From: Flammeovirga sp. OC4
Lineage (GTDB): Bacteria; Bacteroidota; Bacteroidia; Cytophagales; Flammeovirgaceae
Direction of reading: 5' to 3'
DNA: 64,000 nt
NCBI RefSeq assembly: GCF_000812565.1
Contig: NZ_JTAM01000010.1
Location: forward strand, 62,001 to 126,000
How positions within the stretch are numbered: the first letter of the stretch is position 1; each line of letters starts with the position of its first letter. The notes beneath the pieces were generated by a model. That model made no database searches. It saw nothing but the letters and a program-made list of their open reading frames with translations, and was not told the origin of the DNA. Position numbers and translations under genes: made by a program. Positions 8,109-16,280 of this stretch are shown here, piece after piece.

Positions 8109-10517
8109 ATGAAACTCAATAAGCATCTTTTATTCTGTATTTTCTTTTTTTCTCTTTTCACCTCTAAAAGCTATTGTCAATCAGTAACTGATGAGAGTGC
8201 ATTTCCTAAAAAGGATAAAAATCGAAAATCCGTTGGACTTGTTTTAAGTGGTGGTGGTGCCAAAGGTATTGCACATGTTGGTGTAATAAAGGTATTAGAG
8301 GAAAACGGAATTCCTATAGATTATATCACCGGTACATCGATGGGTGCTATTGTGGGTGGTTTTTATGCAGCAGGATACACTAGCAGTGAAATTGAAGCTT
8401 TCATGCGTGATCCTGATTTTCAAGCTTGGGTTTCTGGTCAGATCGACCCTGATGATGAGTTCTATTTTGGACGTCAACAACAAGGTGCCGAATGGATTAA
8501 TTTTAATATCGAACTCGATTCTAACTATTCGGTAGTATGGGATCCTACTATTATTAAAGATGCCACCTTGAACTTTGCCCTCTCCGCCCGCTTATACAAA
8601 GCTTCTCATGATGCAAATTATAACTTCGATAGCCTCAGTATTCCGTTCAGATGTATAGGAAGTGATATTTTCGAAAGAAAAGCGGTCACAATCAAGGAAG
8701 GTCAACTTGAAAGAGCTATTCGTGCTTCCATGGCGGTTCCACTGGTTTTCAAACCGATTAAAATTAATGATAAATACTTATATGACGGTGGTGTTTATAA
8801 TAACCTCCCTGTAGATGTCATGAAAAGCGACTTTAATCCTGATATGGTAATTGTCGTCAATTTGGGAGCCAATGATATGCTGGAAGAATATCCTTATGAG
8901 AACGACGAAGAATTGGTTAAAGGTAATGTCTTAAAGTATATAGTAATGAACAACACCTACCCAGAAGAAGACATAGACCTCACAAAAGATGTCTATTTGG
9001 GTGTTCCTGTTGATGATTACTCTGCGGCAGATTTTACACCCGTCGATACATTATTAAGCATTGGATATAATTTCGCTTCTTCAAAAATTGATCAAATCAG
9101 TGAAATGTACGGGGAAGACCAACCAAGAGCAATCCCTAGAAAAAGTAGTTTCGACAATCTTTTCACTCCTAATATTAAAGAAATCAACTTTGTAGAACTT
9201 AATAATGATTTATCGTTTAATCAAAGGTTGTTTGTAAGAAATATTGTGAAGCCTAACAGACGAAAAAGTACTTCTGTTGATGAACTTTTGAGCGGTTACA
9301 ATATGCTTATTTCAAATAATTATTTCAGTGATATTGACGCTTACTTCTATTATGATTCACTAGATCTTGATCCTAGATTACACATTGATGTCACCCCAAA
9401 TAAGAAATTAAGAGTTGGTGTTGGTGGAAATATTGCTTCAAGAAATATTGGGCAAGCTTACATCAGTGGTCAGTTCAGTATTTTCACCCAATCACTCAAT
9501 ACAGTTAAACTGAATGCATTTGCAGGTGCGTTTTACAGTTCGTTCAGTGCTGAAATCGAATCCATGTTCGCCAAAGAAATTCCTTTTTCGGTAAGTGGTG
9601 AATTTATTCTGAACAGATGGAATTACGCCAATGCTCAAGAATTAATCTTTGAACAAAGAGACAAACTCAACCTTCTAAGAAAAGATAACTATGCAGGATT
9701 GAAGGCTTGTTTTGCAACAGGACGCAAAAGTAAGCTTACTGCTTTTGGTGGCTATACCTTTAATGAAGATAAATACGATCAAATTGTTGTCATAGCGGAT
9801 TCCACTACTGGTCAGGGTGTACCTATTGATTTGATTGGCAATGAGAAATTGGACGGATGGATTTTTGGATTGAAATGGGAATCCAATACCTTAAATGCCC
9901 AAAAGTTTCCAACCAAAGGACGCTATTTTAAGATTTCAGCCAAAAATATACTCACTTACAACAGGTTCAATTTGATGTTGAATTCAGCCGTTAATCAAAG
10001 TTGGAATAGAGACTGGTATACTCTTCAAGCTGAATACGAGCAGTATTTCCCTATGAAAATTTTCACATTAGGCGTGAAAGGACATGCGGCTTATTCCAAT
10101 TACACAGAATCGGTGACAATATCAGCCTCATTAGCCAACTCCATGGCTTATTATCCTCTATTAGATTCTAAATCTCACTTCTTTGAAGCCTTCAGGTCTC
10201 CTCGATTTCTTGCCGGAGGTCTTAAGATTATACGACCTCTATGGTCTGAAAGCTTTAATGTTCAATTAGAAGGTCACGCATTCCACTCTACCGTGAAATA
10301 TGTAAAAGGAGATACTCCATTATTCCCAGTAGTACAAGAAAAAAGCTTCTGGGACTTCAGTGATATGGATTACGCATTGGCAGCATCATTAGTATACAAT
10401 AGTCCAATTGGACCTTTTAGCTTATCTATCAACCATTATAATGTGGAAGATCACAATTTTATGGTATTAATCAACCTTGGTATATTAATCTACAACAAGA
10501 GAATGATGGAAGAATAA
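8109..10517 (+). CDS. Patatin-like phospholipase with C-terminal BamA/Omp85-like barrel (PlpD type)
   Basis: An 802-residue secreted or outer-membrane protein. Signal peptide at about 1-23. The patatin domain (about 42-330) has the oxyanion loop SGGGAKG (47-53), nucleophile S77 in GTSMG and catalytic D226 in YDGG, so the Ser-Asp dyad is intact. Next comes a POTRA-like linker (INFVELNNDLSF, about residue 355 on) and then a beta-rich region to the end typical of a 16-stranded surface-antigen barrel. This order is that of PlpD-type (type Vd) proteins, in which the lipase is anchored by the barrel. Expected role: hydrolysis of phospholipid acyl chains at the envelope or outside the cell. It sits alone between two terminators. 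Confidence 0.9.
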   Translation: MKLNKHLLFCIFFFSLFTSKSYCQSVTDESAFPKKDKNRKSVGLVLSGGGAKGIAHVGVIKVLEENGIPIDYITGTSMGAIVGGFYAAGYTSSEIEAFMRDPDFQAWVSGQIDPDDEFYFGRQQQGAEWINFNIELDSNYSVVWDPTIIKDATLNFALSARLYKASHDANYNFDSLSIPFRCIGSDIFERKAVTIKEGQLERAIRASMAVPLVFKPIKINDKYLYDGGVYNNLPVDVMKSDFNPDMVIVVNLGANDMLEEYPYENDEELVKGNVLKYIVMNNTYPEEDIDLTKDVYLGVPVDDYSAADFTPVDTLLSIGYNFASSKIDQISEMYGEDQPRAIPRKSSFDNLFTPNIKEINFVELNNDLSFNQRLFVRNIVKPNRRKSTSVDELLSGYNMLISNNYFSDIDAYFYYDSLDLDPRLHIDVTPNKKLRVGVGGNIASRNIGQAYISGQFSIFTQSLNTVKLNAFAGAFYSSFSAEIESMFAKEIPFSVSGEFILNRWNYANAQELIFEQRDKLNLLRKDNYAGLKACFATGRKSKLTAFGGYTFNEDKYDQIVVIADSTTGQGVPIDLIGNEKLDGWIFGLKWESNTLNAQKFPTKGRYFKISAKNILTYNRFNLMLNSAVNQSWNRDWYTLQAEYEQYFPMKIFTLGVKGHAAYSNYTESVTISASLANSMAYYPLLDSKSHFFEAFRSPRFLAGGLKIIRPLWSESFNVQLEGHAFHSTVKYVKGDTPLFPVVQEKSFWDFSDMDYALAASLVYNSPIGPFSLSINHYNVEDHNFMVLINLGILIYNKRMMEE

Positions 10518-10601
10518 GACTTTGATTTTATCCACTTTTATATGAAAATCTGTTGATAGTTAAAGTGTATGATTTCCATAAAAATAAGTAGTTGCACAAT
10601 T

Positions 10602-10643
10602 AAAGAGGTGATTTGTATTGTTTTCAATATAAATCACCTCTTT
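10602..10643. terminator. Bidirectional terminator between convergent genes
   Basis: AAAGAGGTGATTT (10602-10614) pairs perfectly with AAATCACCTCTTT (10631-10643). It separates the patatin gene (+) from the receptor gene (-) and can serve both. Confidence 0.85.
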
Positions 10644-10662
10644 ATTTCATCGTCTTTTTTAA

Positions 10663-12543
10663 TTAATCTTTCAAAATCAATTCCTCCCAGCCTTTATGTT
10701 TTAATTTCTCTTTGGAGCCTAACTGTTCTGCTTTTTCCTGCATTGTTTCTTTGATCTTTTTCGAGAATTTCCAACAGGTATTTTGTCTCATCTCTAAAAT
10801 CTCAGATAGCTTCGTTGATGAAATATCACCATCCTTAGCAAACACGATAAACACCATATAAAAGGCTTTTTGGATAGGAAAATGTAATCTATGGAAAAGT
10901 GTACCGGCTGTTACTGACTCATTATAGTTACACTTTTTACATCTTCTACTGTTCACCCCTGCTCCTTTTGCGTAGGTATCGTTACCACATTTTTTACATT
11001 GGAAGCCATTTTTCCATTTGATCTCTTCCAGATATGTATAGCAACTTTCATCAGAAGGGAACATTTTTTCAAATTCATCAAAAGTAACTTCCTGCATCAA
11101 AACTCTTGCAGATTCTAACTGTTCTACATCCTCATGCAGTTGCTCATTTTCTACTTTAAGTTGGGCGTTCATCTCTTGAATTTGCTTTCTATGCTCATTC
11201 AATTGATCATTTACCCATTGCAGTTCATCATTTTTAAGAGCAATAATTTCCTTTTGCTTTGCAATCTCTTCTGTTCTTTCCTCTACTTTTTCCTCAATGA
11301 TTTTTTCTCTTACCTGTAAATCCTTGATCAATTGACCTTGTGCCTGTTCCTTTTCTTCCTTTAAAATTTTGAAGCGTTGGAACTGCCCTAAAGTCATAAA
11401 TAGACCGGTTAATAGTAATCCCACGTTGTAAGAATACACTACAACAATAGCGTGCGAGATAAAAATTTCATAAGCCCTTAAAACCTGTAATGAAAGGCCT
11501 ATCATGATGACTAAATAGCCCAAAAAGAAGTAGGTCACCTTTACCTCTGATCTTTTTATATCCAAAAGCATGTAGAAGAGGATAATGATGAAAGGCACTA
11601 AAAAAGTAGGTAGCTGCCATAAACTATCATTAAACGATTTGAAAACAATAAAGTAAAGTGTATTCAAAAGCGTGATTCCCCAGATTGTCACATAAGTTTT
11701 GAATGATTTTTTTCGAATTTTCAAAACACTAACACTTAATGCCACAATCGACAACATACTTAATGTTGACGAATAACGCATCAGGATATAATTCCAATAA
11801 GGTTGATTAGCAAAAAGGTATTGGGCTGCTAAATTATCTTCTGATAAATCAACACAAATACTTGCTATTAAGAAACCCGTCAACAGTAAAATATCTTTAT
11901 CTCTTAGAGTCAACAACAGAAGAACAGTTGCTAAAATAAGACAGATTAAAATACCATAATTTGTTCCCAGTAGCATATATTCTGTAATAGAATAAGTGAA
12001 CAAGTGATTTGCTCTACTCATCTTATAGAAGAGTACATTGTTGAATTCACTGTTATATTTCAGATAAACCGTAATGACCTCGTCTTCTCCAGATTCTAGC
12101 CCTGTAATTGGAAAAATTATATTTTTATGCTTGAATTTCCGTTTATCAAAATCATGGTCATACCCTCCTGTTTCAGCATAAATCACTGGCTTTTTACCTA
12201 CTTGTACATATGCTTTTACACTTCCCACATGACTATCGGGTACTTCAAAAAACCATTGATCCATCCCTAAAGGTTTACCTTGAATCTGCACTTTTACCCA
12301 ATAACTCTTCACTCCTTTTGAAAAGAGAAGCATATCCTTTTGTGGAGTTTGAAAGAGATGATTAGGGTCTGTCAAGATATCAGAGATCTCAATATTATTC
12401 TCAGGATCTTCTAAGAGTAATATTTTAGAAGATGGAACATATACTACATCCTCATAAAAAGGTATCTCTACTGGTGTTAGATTTTGACCTATTGAATTGG
12501 TAGTAAGAAAAAGGGATAAAAAGATAAGTAAATAATAATTCAT
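10663..12543 (-). CDS. 7TMR-DISM receptor with coiled coil, fused to an IS1595-type transposase zinc ribbon and helix-turn-helix
   Basis: 626 residues. Signal peptide at 1-20; 7TMR-DISM extracellular domain at about 30-175 (it includes YWVKVQI and WFFEVPDS); seven membrane segments at about 185-390; a long charged coiled coil at about 392-482. The C-terminal part (about 490-605) is not a kinase or cyclase but looks like the N-terminal half of an IS1595-family transposase: FPSDESCYTYLEEIKW, paired zinc ligands C516/C519 and C535/C538, SVTAGTLFHR, then a helical KLSEILEMRQNTCWKFSKKI segment like the transposase helix-turn-helix. The catalytic DDE/DDN domain is absent. I infer a membrane receptor with a domesticated nucleic-acid-binding output domain; this output function is unproven. 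Confidence 0.85.
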   Translation of the reverse strand: MNYYLLIFLSLFLTTNSIGQNLTPVEIPFYEDVVYVPSSKILLLEDPENNIEISDILTDPNHLFQTPQKDMLLFSKGVKSYWVKVQIQGKPLGMDQWFFEVPDSHVGSVKAYVQVGKKPVIYAETGGYDHDFDKRKFKHKNIIFPITGLESGEDEVITVYLKYNSEFNNVLFYKMSRANHLFTYSITEYMLLGTNYGILICLILATVLLLLTLRDKDILLLTGFLIASICVDLSEDNLAAQYLFANQPYWNYILMRYSSTLSMLSIVALSVSVLKIRKKSFKTYVTIWGITLLNTLYFIVFKSFNDSLWQLPTFLVPFIIILFYMLLDIKRSEVKVTYFFLGYLVIMIGLSLQVLRAYEIFISHAIVVVYSYNVGLLLTGLFMTLGQFQRFKILKEEKEQAQGQLIKDLQVREKIIEEKVEERTEEIAKQKEIIALKNDELQWVNDQLNEHRKQIQEMNAQLKVENEQLHEDVEQLESARVLMQEVTFDEFEKMFPSDESCYTYLEEIKWKNGFQCKKCGNDTYAKGAGVNSRRCKKCNYNESVTAGTLFHRLHFPIQKAFYMVFIVFAKDGDISSTKLSEILEMRQNTCWKFSKKIKETMQEKAEQLGSKEKLKHKGWEELILKD

Positions 12544-12704
12544 AAATAAAATTCGGAATACTGTTAGTTAAGCGATAATTCGCCTTTTTACTTGGTATAA
12601 ATTAGAACGAAATACGTATTTTTTTGAGGTAGTTTAAATTACTTCAATGAGTAAATGTATAAATAATTTCAATTTATTTAAATGATAAGGAACCTTTTAA
12701 ACAA

Positions 12705-12740
12705 AAAAATAGCCATAGAACGTATCCTATGACTATTTTG
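12705..12740 (-). terminator. Terminator after the HesB/IscA gene
   Basis: The arms are 12707-12718 and 12727-12738. One C-A mismatch on the plus strand becomes a G-U pair in minus-strand RNA, and T residues follow in that direction. Confidence 0.75.
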
Positions 12741-12756
12741 TTTTAAATGATTATTC

Positions 12757-13083
12757 TTAAATAGAAAAACTTTCTCCACATCCACAAGTTCTACTTGCGT
12801 TAGGATTTACAAATTGAAAGCCTCTACCATTTAACCCATCAGAAAAATCAAGTGTAGTACCTGCTAAGTATAACAAGCTTTTTTTATCTACATAGATTTT
12901 CACTCCTTTATCTTCAAAGATATCATCTGTATCTTTTACTTCCGCATCGAAGGTTAAGTCGTACATTAAACCCGAACATCCTCCTCCTTTTACAGAAACA
13001 CGAACATTTTGATCATCATCTCGACCTTCTTGCTCTCTAAGTTCAATAATGCGCTTTGCTGCTGCATCTGTTACATCTATCAT
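12757..13083 (-). CDS. HesB/IscA-type iron-sulfur cluster carrier
   Basis: 108 residues, the usual length of A-type carriers. The three conserved cysteines are present: C36 in GGGCSGLMY and C100/C102 in the RTCGCGESF tail. Together they bind an iron-sulfur cluster or iron for delivery to apoproteins in the cytosol. It stands alone here rather than inside an isc or suf cluster, and has its own predicted promoter (13143-13170) and terminator. Whether it corresponds functionally to IscA, SufA or ErpA cannot be decided from sequence alone, so no symbol is given. Confidence 0.95.
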   Translation of the reverse strand: MIDVTDAAAKRIIELREQEGRDDDQNVRVSVKGGGCSGLMYDLTFDAEVKDTDDIFEDKGVKIYVDKKSLLYLAGTTLDFSDGLNGRGFQFVNPNASRTCGCGESFSI

Positions 13084-13142
13084 AACTATATAATTAAGAA
13101 AGGATAACCTTTTATTTGTTCAAACAATTTTTGTGAATAAAA

Positions 13143-13170
13143 CAAAGGTACTACTTTTTTATTAGTTCAA
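13143..13170 (-). promoter_or_regulatory. Predicted promoter of the HesB/IscA gene
   Basis: On the minus strand TTG (13170-13168), a 17-bp spacer, and TACCTTTG (13150-13143), an exact TAnnTTTG box. The promoter overlaps the last codons of the upstream M3 peptidase gene. The leader would be about 55 nt. Confidence 0.65.
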
Positions 13171-15201
13171 CAACCCAGCTCTTCTAAGTAGGGCGTCAAC
13201 CTTTGGTTCCTCTCCTCTAAAGCGTTTGTAAAGTTCCATAGGATCTTCAATACCGCCTCGGGAAAGAATATTTTCTTTGAAACTACTTGCAGTGTTTTTA
13301 TCAAAGATTCCTTTTTCTTTGAATAATTCAAAAGCATCGGCATCTAAAACTTCAGCCCACTTGTAAGAATAGTAGCCCGCTGCGTATCCACCTTGGAAAA
13401 TATGAGAGAAAGCTACACTCATGTTCACTCCTTCCACTTTCGGTAAGGTATCTATAGAGGTTGGTTCCATTGCTTTTTCTTCAAACTGACTAACATCAGC
13501 CACTTTTCCATCATGTAATTGGTGATAGGACATGTCTAGCAAACCAAAACTTACTTGTCTTAGGGTTTGATAACCTTCTAAGAAAGTTGACGATGCTTTG
13601 ATTTTATCAATCATCTCTTGTGGAATTTTCTCTCCCGTTTCATAGTGACTTGCAAAAAGGTCTAATGCCTCTTTTTCATAGCACCAATTTTCTAAAACTT
13701 GAGATGGCAACTCTACAAAATCCCAATACACTGATGTACCTGTCAAGCTTTCGTACTTTCCTTCTGCCAACATACCATGTAAAGCATGTCCAAATTCATG
13801 GAATAAAGTAGTGACTTCGTTGAAAGTCAATAATGATGGTTTTGTTTCTGTAGGTTTTGTAAAATTACAAACAATAGAAACGTGAGGTCTTTTCTCCTCT
13901 CCATTATAAATTGACTGCCCTCTGAAAGAGGTCATCCATGCCCCGCCTCTTTTACCTGCTCTTGGAAAAAAGTCAGCATAGAATACAGCAATATGTCTAC
14001 CCTTACCGTCCTTTACTTCATACGTCATGACGTCTTCATGATACTTATCGATGTCTGTTCTGGCTTCGAAATGTAAATCATAGAGTTTTGAAGAAACCTC
14101 AAAAACGCCACTCAATACATTTTCCAACTTGAAATATGGTTTCAATGCTTCATCATCAATGGCATATCTTTCTTTCTTCAATTTCTCAGACCAGAATCCC
14201 CAATCCCAACGTTGCACTTCCTCTGCACCATTCTGCTTTGCATAATTAACTACATCCTCTACCTCTTTGTTTGCCGCAGGGTGAGCTTTTTGTTCTAAAT
14301 CAGTTAAAAAGTCAACAACAGCCTTCGGTGAAGGGGCCATTCTTTTCTCCAATACGTAATCTGCATAGTTATCAAAACCTAATAGCTTTGCCTTTTCATT
14401 TCTGTATTGAACAATTTCCTTGACGATTTCTTGATTATCATTGTCACCACCATCAAAACATCTTGTTCCAAAAGCAGTGAATAACTCTTTTCTTAATTCT
14501 CTATTCTCAGCATAAGTCATAAAAGGGATATAACTTGGGTACTGAAGCGTAAATTGCCACTTTCCTTCTTTTCCTGCTTCTTTCGCGGTCATTGCAGCAC
14601 CTTCTACCACTGCTTCAGGCAATCCTGCTAAGTCCTCTTCTTTATCAATCACTAATTCATACGCATTTGTAGCCGCTAAAACGTGCTCACCAAATGTCAA
14701 TGACAGCTTCGATAACTTTAGATCAACCTCTCTTAACTTCTCTTTATTTTCTGCATTGAGTTCTGCTCCATTTAGAGAAAAATCCTTATATGTTTTTTCT
14801 AAAAGTCTTGCATCTTCTACTTCTAAATTTAGCGTATCTTTTTGCTCATACACTGCTTTTACTCTTTCAAATAACTTCTCATTCAAAAGGATGTCATTTT
14901 GGAGTGAGCTTAATTTTGGAGATACTTCTTGAGCAATTTTCTGAATCTCATCATTTGTCTCTGCTGAATTCAGATTAAAAAATATACTACTAATCTTTCC
15001 TAGTGTATCTGAACAGTGTTCTAATGCAACAACGCTGTTTTTAAAAGTAGGGGCTTCGGTATTATTTTCTAATGCTGTTATATTTTCTTTCGCTTCTGCA
15101 ATAGCGGCATCAAAAGCGGGAATAAAGTGTTCTTCTTTGATTGCTGAAAATGGTGCTGTTCCAAATGGGCCTGTAAAATTTTCTAATAGAGGATTGCTCA
15201 T
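13162..15201 (-). CDS. M3-family zinc oligopeptidase (oligopeptidase A / dipeptidyl carboxypeptidase type)
   Basis: A 679-residue enzyme of the thimet oligopeptidase family. The zinc site is HEFGH (H468, E469, H472), with the third ligand Glu expected in the following helix near WDFVELPSQ. The N-terminus (NPLLENFTGPFGTAPFSAIK) and overall length match bacterial PrlC/Dcp proteins, which degrade short peptides left by proteases and signal peptides. No signal peptide is visible, so it should act in the cytosol. PrlC versus Dcp specificity cannot be told apart here. It follows the yqgE-like gene on the same strand, with a terminator between them. Confidence 0.93.
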   Translation of the reverse strand: MSNPLLENFTGPFGTAPFSAIKEEHFIPAFDAAIAEAKENITALENNTEAPTFKNSVVALEHCSDTLGKISSIFFNLNSAETNDEIQKIAQEVSPKLSSLQNDILLNEKLFERVKAVYEQKDTLNLEVEDARLLEKTYKDFSLNGAELNAENKEKLREVDLKLSKLSLTFGEHVLAATNAYELVIDKEEDLAGLPEAVVEGAAMTAKEAGKEGKWQFTLQYPSYIPFMTYAENRELRKELFTAFGTRCFDGGDNDNQEIVKEIVQYRNEKAKLLGFDNYADYVLEKRMAPSPKAVVDFLTDLEQKAHPAANKEVEDVVNYAKQNGAEEVQRWDWGFWSEKLKKERYAIDDEALKPYFKLENVLSGVFEVSSKLYDLHFEARTDIDKYHEDVMTYEVKDGKGRHIAVFYADFFPRAGKRGGAWMTSFRGQSIYNGEEKRPHVSIVCNFTKPTETKPSLLTFNEVTTLFHEFGHALHGMLAEGKYESLTGTSVYWDFVELPSQVLENWCYEKEALDLFASHYETGEKIPQEMIDKIKASSTFLEGYQTLRQVSFGLLDMSYHQLHDGKVADVSQFEEKAMEPTSIDTLPKVEGVNMSVAFSHIFQGGYAAGYYSYKWAEVLDADAFELFKEKGIFDKNTASSFKENILSRGGIEDPMELYKRFRGEEPKVDALLRRAGLLN

Positions 15202-15224
15202 TAAAGTATTATTTTATTGTTCAA

Positions 15225-15261
15225 AAAGATAGCCTTTAGCGTTGAATTCACTAAAGGCTAT
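15225..15261 (-). terminator. Terminator after the YqgE gene
   Basis: A perfect 11-bp stem, ATAGCCTTTAG (15229-15239) with CTAAAGGCTAT (15251-15261). On the minus strand it is followed by CTTTTTG. Confidence 0.85.
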
Positions 15262-15292
15262 ACAATATCGTATGATCTATTTTAAAAGTCTA

Positions 15293-15865
15293 CTAATTCA
15301 TGCGAATATTCTTGGCTGCATTCGCAAATACTTTATACTTTCCACCCATTTCAGTGAGTGTATTTTTCCATATATCATCCACGGGTTCATCCAATATATG
15401 GTTTAATCTTGCATTGGAAACCACCCAAGAATCTTCTTTTAATTCTCCACGAAGCTGTTGGTTTTCCCAACCTGCATAACCCATAAAAAACCTACAATTG
15501 CTTTCATTCAAGATCCCTTTTGTATTGAGCTCTTGTATTTCCTCATAATCTCCACCCCAATAAATACCGTCTTTGAGAGGAATCGCATTGGTGATCTCTT
15601 TAAATTTATGAATATAGTGCAATGTATCTTGTTCTACTGGTCCTCCCACATAAATTGGACTATCAATAGCTAGACGAGACTCTACTTCTTCAATAGTCAC
15701 CATAGAAGGTTTGTTAAGAATCAAGCCAAATGATCCTTTTTGTTCATCATGTTCGCAGATTAAAATTACAGCACGTTCGAAGTTACGATCCTTCATATAA
15801 GGTTCTGAGAGCAGTAAATCTCCGTTTTCGATAGGACGCTGTCCAAAGTTGATAGTAAAATCCAT
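15293..15865 (-). CDS. yqgE: YqgE/AlgH family protein
   Basis: 190 residues, normal for UPF0301. Family signatures are visible: the N-terminal GDLLLSEPYMKDRNFERAVI, then GSFGLILNKPS, and a C-terminal segment with FFMGYAGWENQQLRGEL. The fold is known, but the molecular function of the family is not established; an AlgH homologue was linked to alginate gene expression. It is a single-gene unit between the PcrA helicase (divergent) and a terminator before the M3 peptidase. Confidence 0.93.
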   Translation of the reverse strand: MDFTINFGQRPIENGDLLLSEPYMKDRNFERAVILICEHDEQKGSFGLILNKPSMVTIEEVESRLAIDSPIYVGGPVEQDTLHYIHKFKEITNAIPLKDGIYWGGDYEEIQELNTKGILNESNCRFFMGYAGWENQQLRGELKEDSWVVSNARLNHILDEPVDDIWKNTLTEMGGKYKVFANAAKNIRMN

Positions 15866-16280
15866 AGTTCAAAAGGGGCTAATTCAAAGTCATCTATATA
15901 TTTCTTTAGAAAGTTTTCTTGTTTCGGTGGGAAACTATTTGATCCTTAATTTCAAAATATCATCTAGAAAAGCAAAATGTATTCACATTAAATTGGAATA
16001 ATACCACGTAATTCTCAGAAAATCACTAAAAATAATGATCTAAAAATTTCAAAAAGGTTCATTTTTTTAAAATAAATTTAAGGAATTTTAAGAACAGAAA
16101 CTTTAAGCTGTACGGAAATAACTTTTTATTGTCTTTTTTTGTTTAAAGCATAGCTTTGAAACATAAACAATTTAGAGTTGACATTTGTTTGTGCATCTTT
16201 TGAACTAAAATCCGAGCAAATGTATAAAAATGTAACAAAGTGGTTGTAACTTCGCAATTCAATCGCAGAAATAAAAAAGT
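15866..16280. other. Intergenic region between divergent yqgE and pcrA
   Basis: 415 bp, very AT-rich, with no ORF I accept. It must hold both divergent promoters. A near-consensus -7 box (TAACTTCG, around 16248-16255) lies about 25 bp before the pcrA ATG. Nothing else is recognised. Confidence 0.4.

Noticed and set aside
10663-12543. The zinc-ribbon region as an inserted IS1595 element
   Set aside because: No terminal inverted repeats or catalytic domain; the reading frame is continuous with the receptor and coiled coil, so it is a domain fusion.
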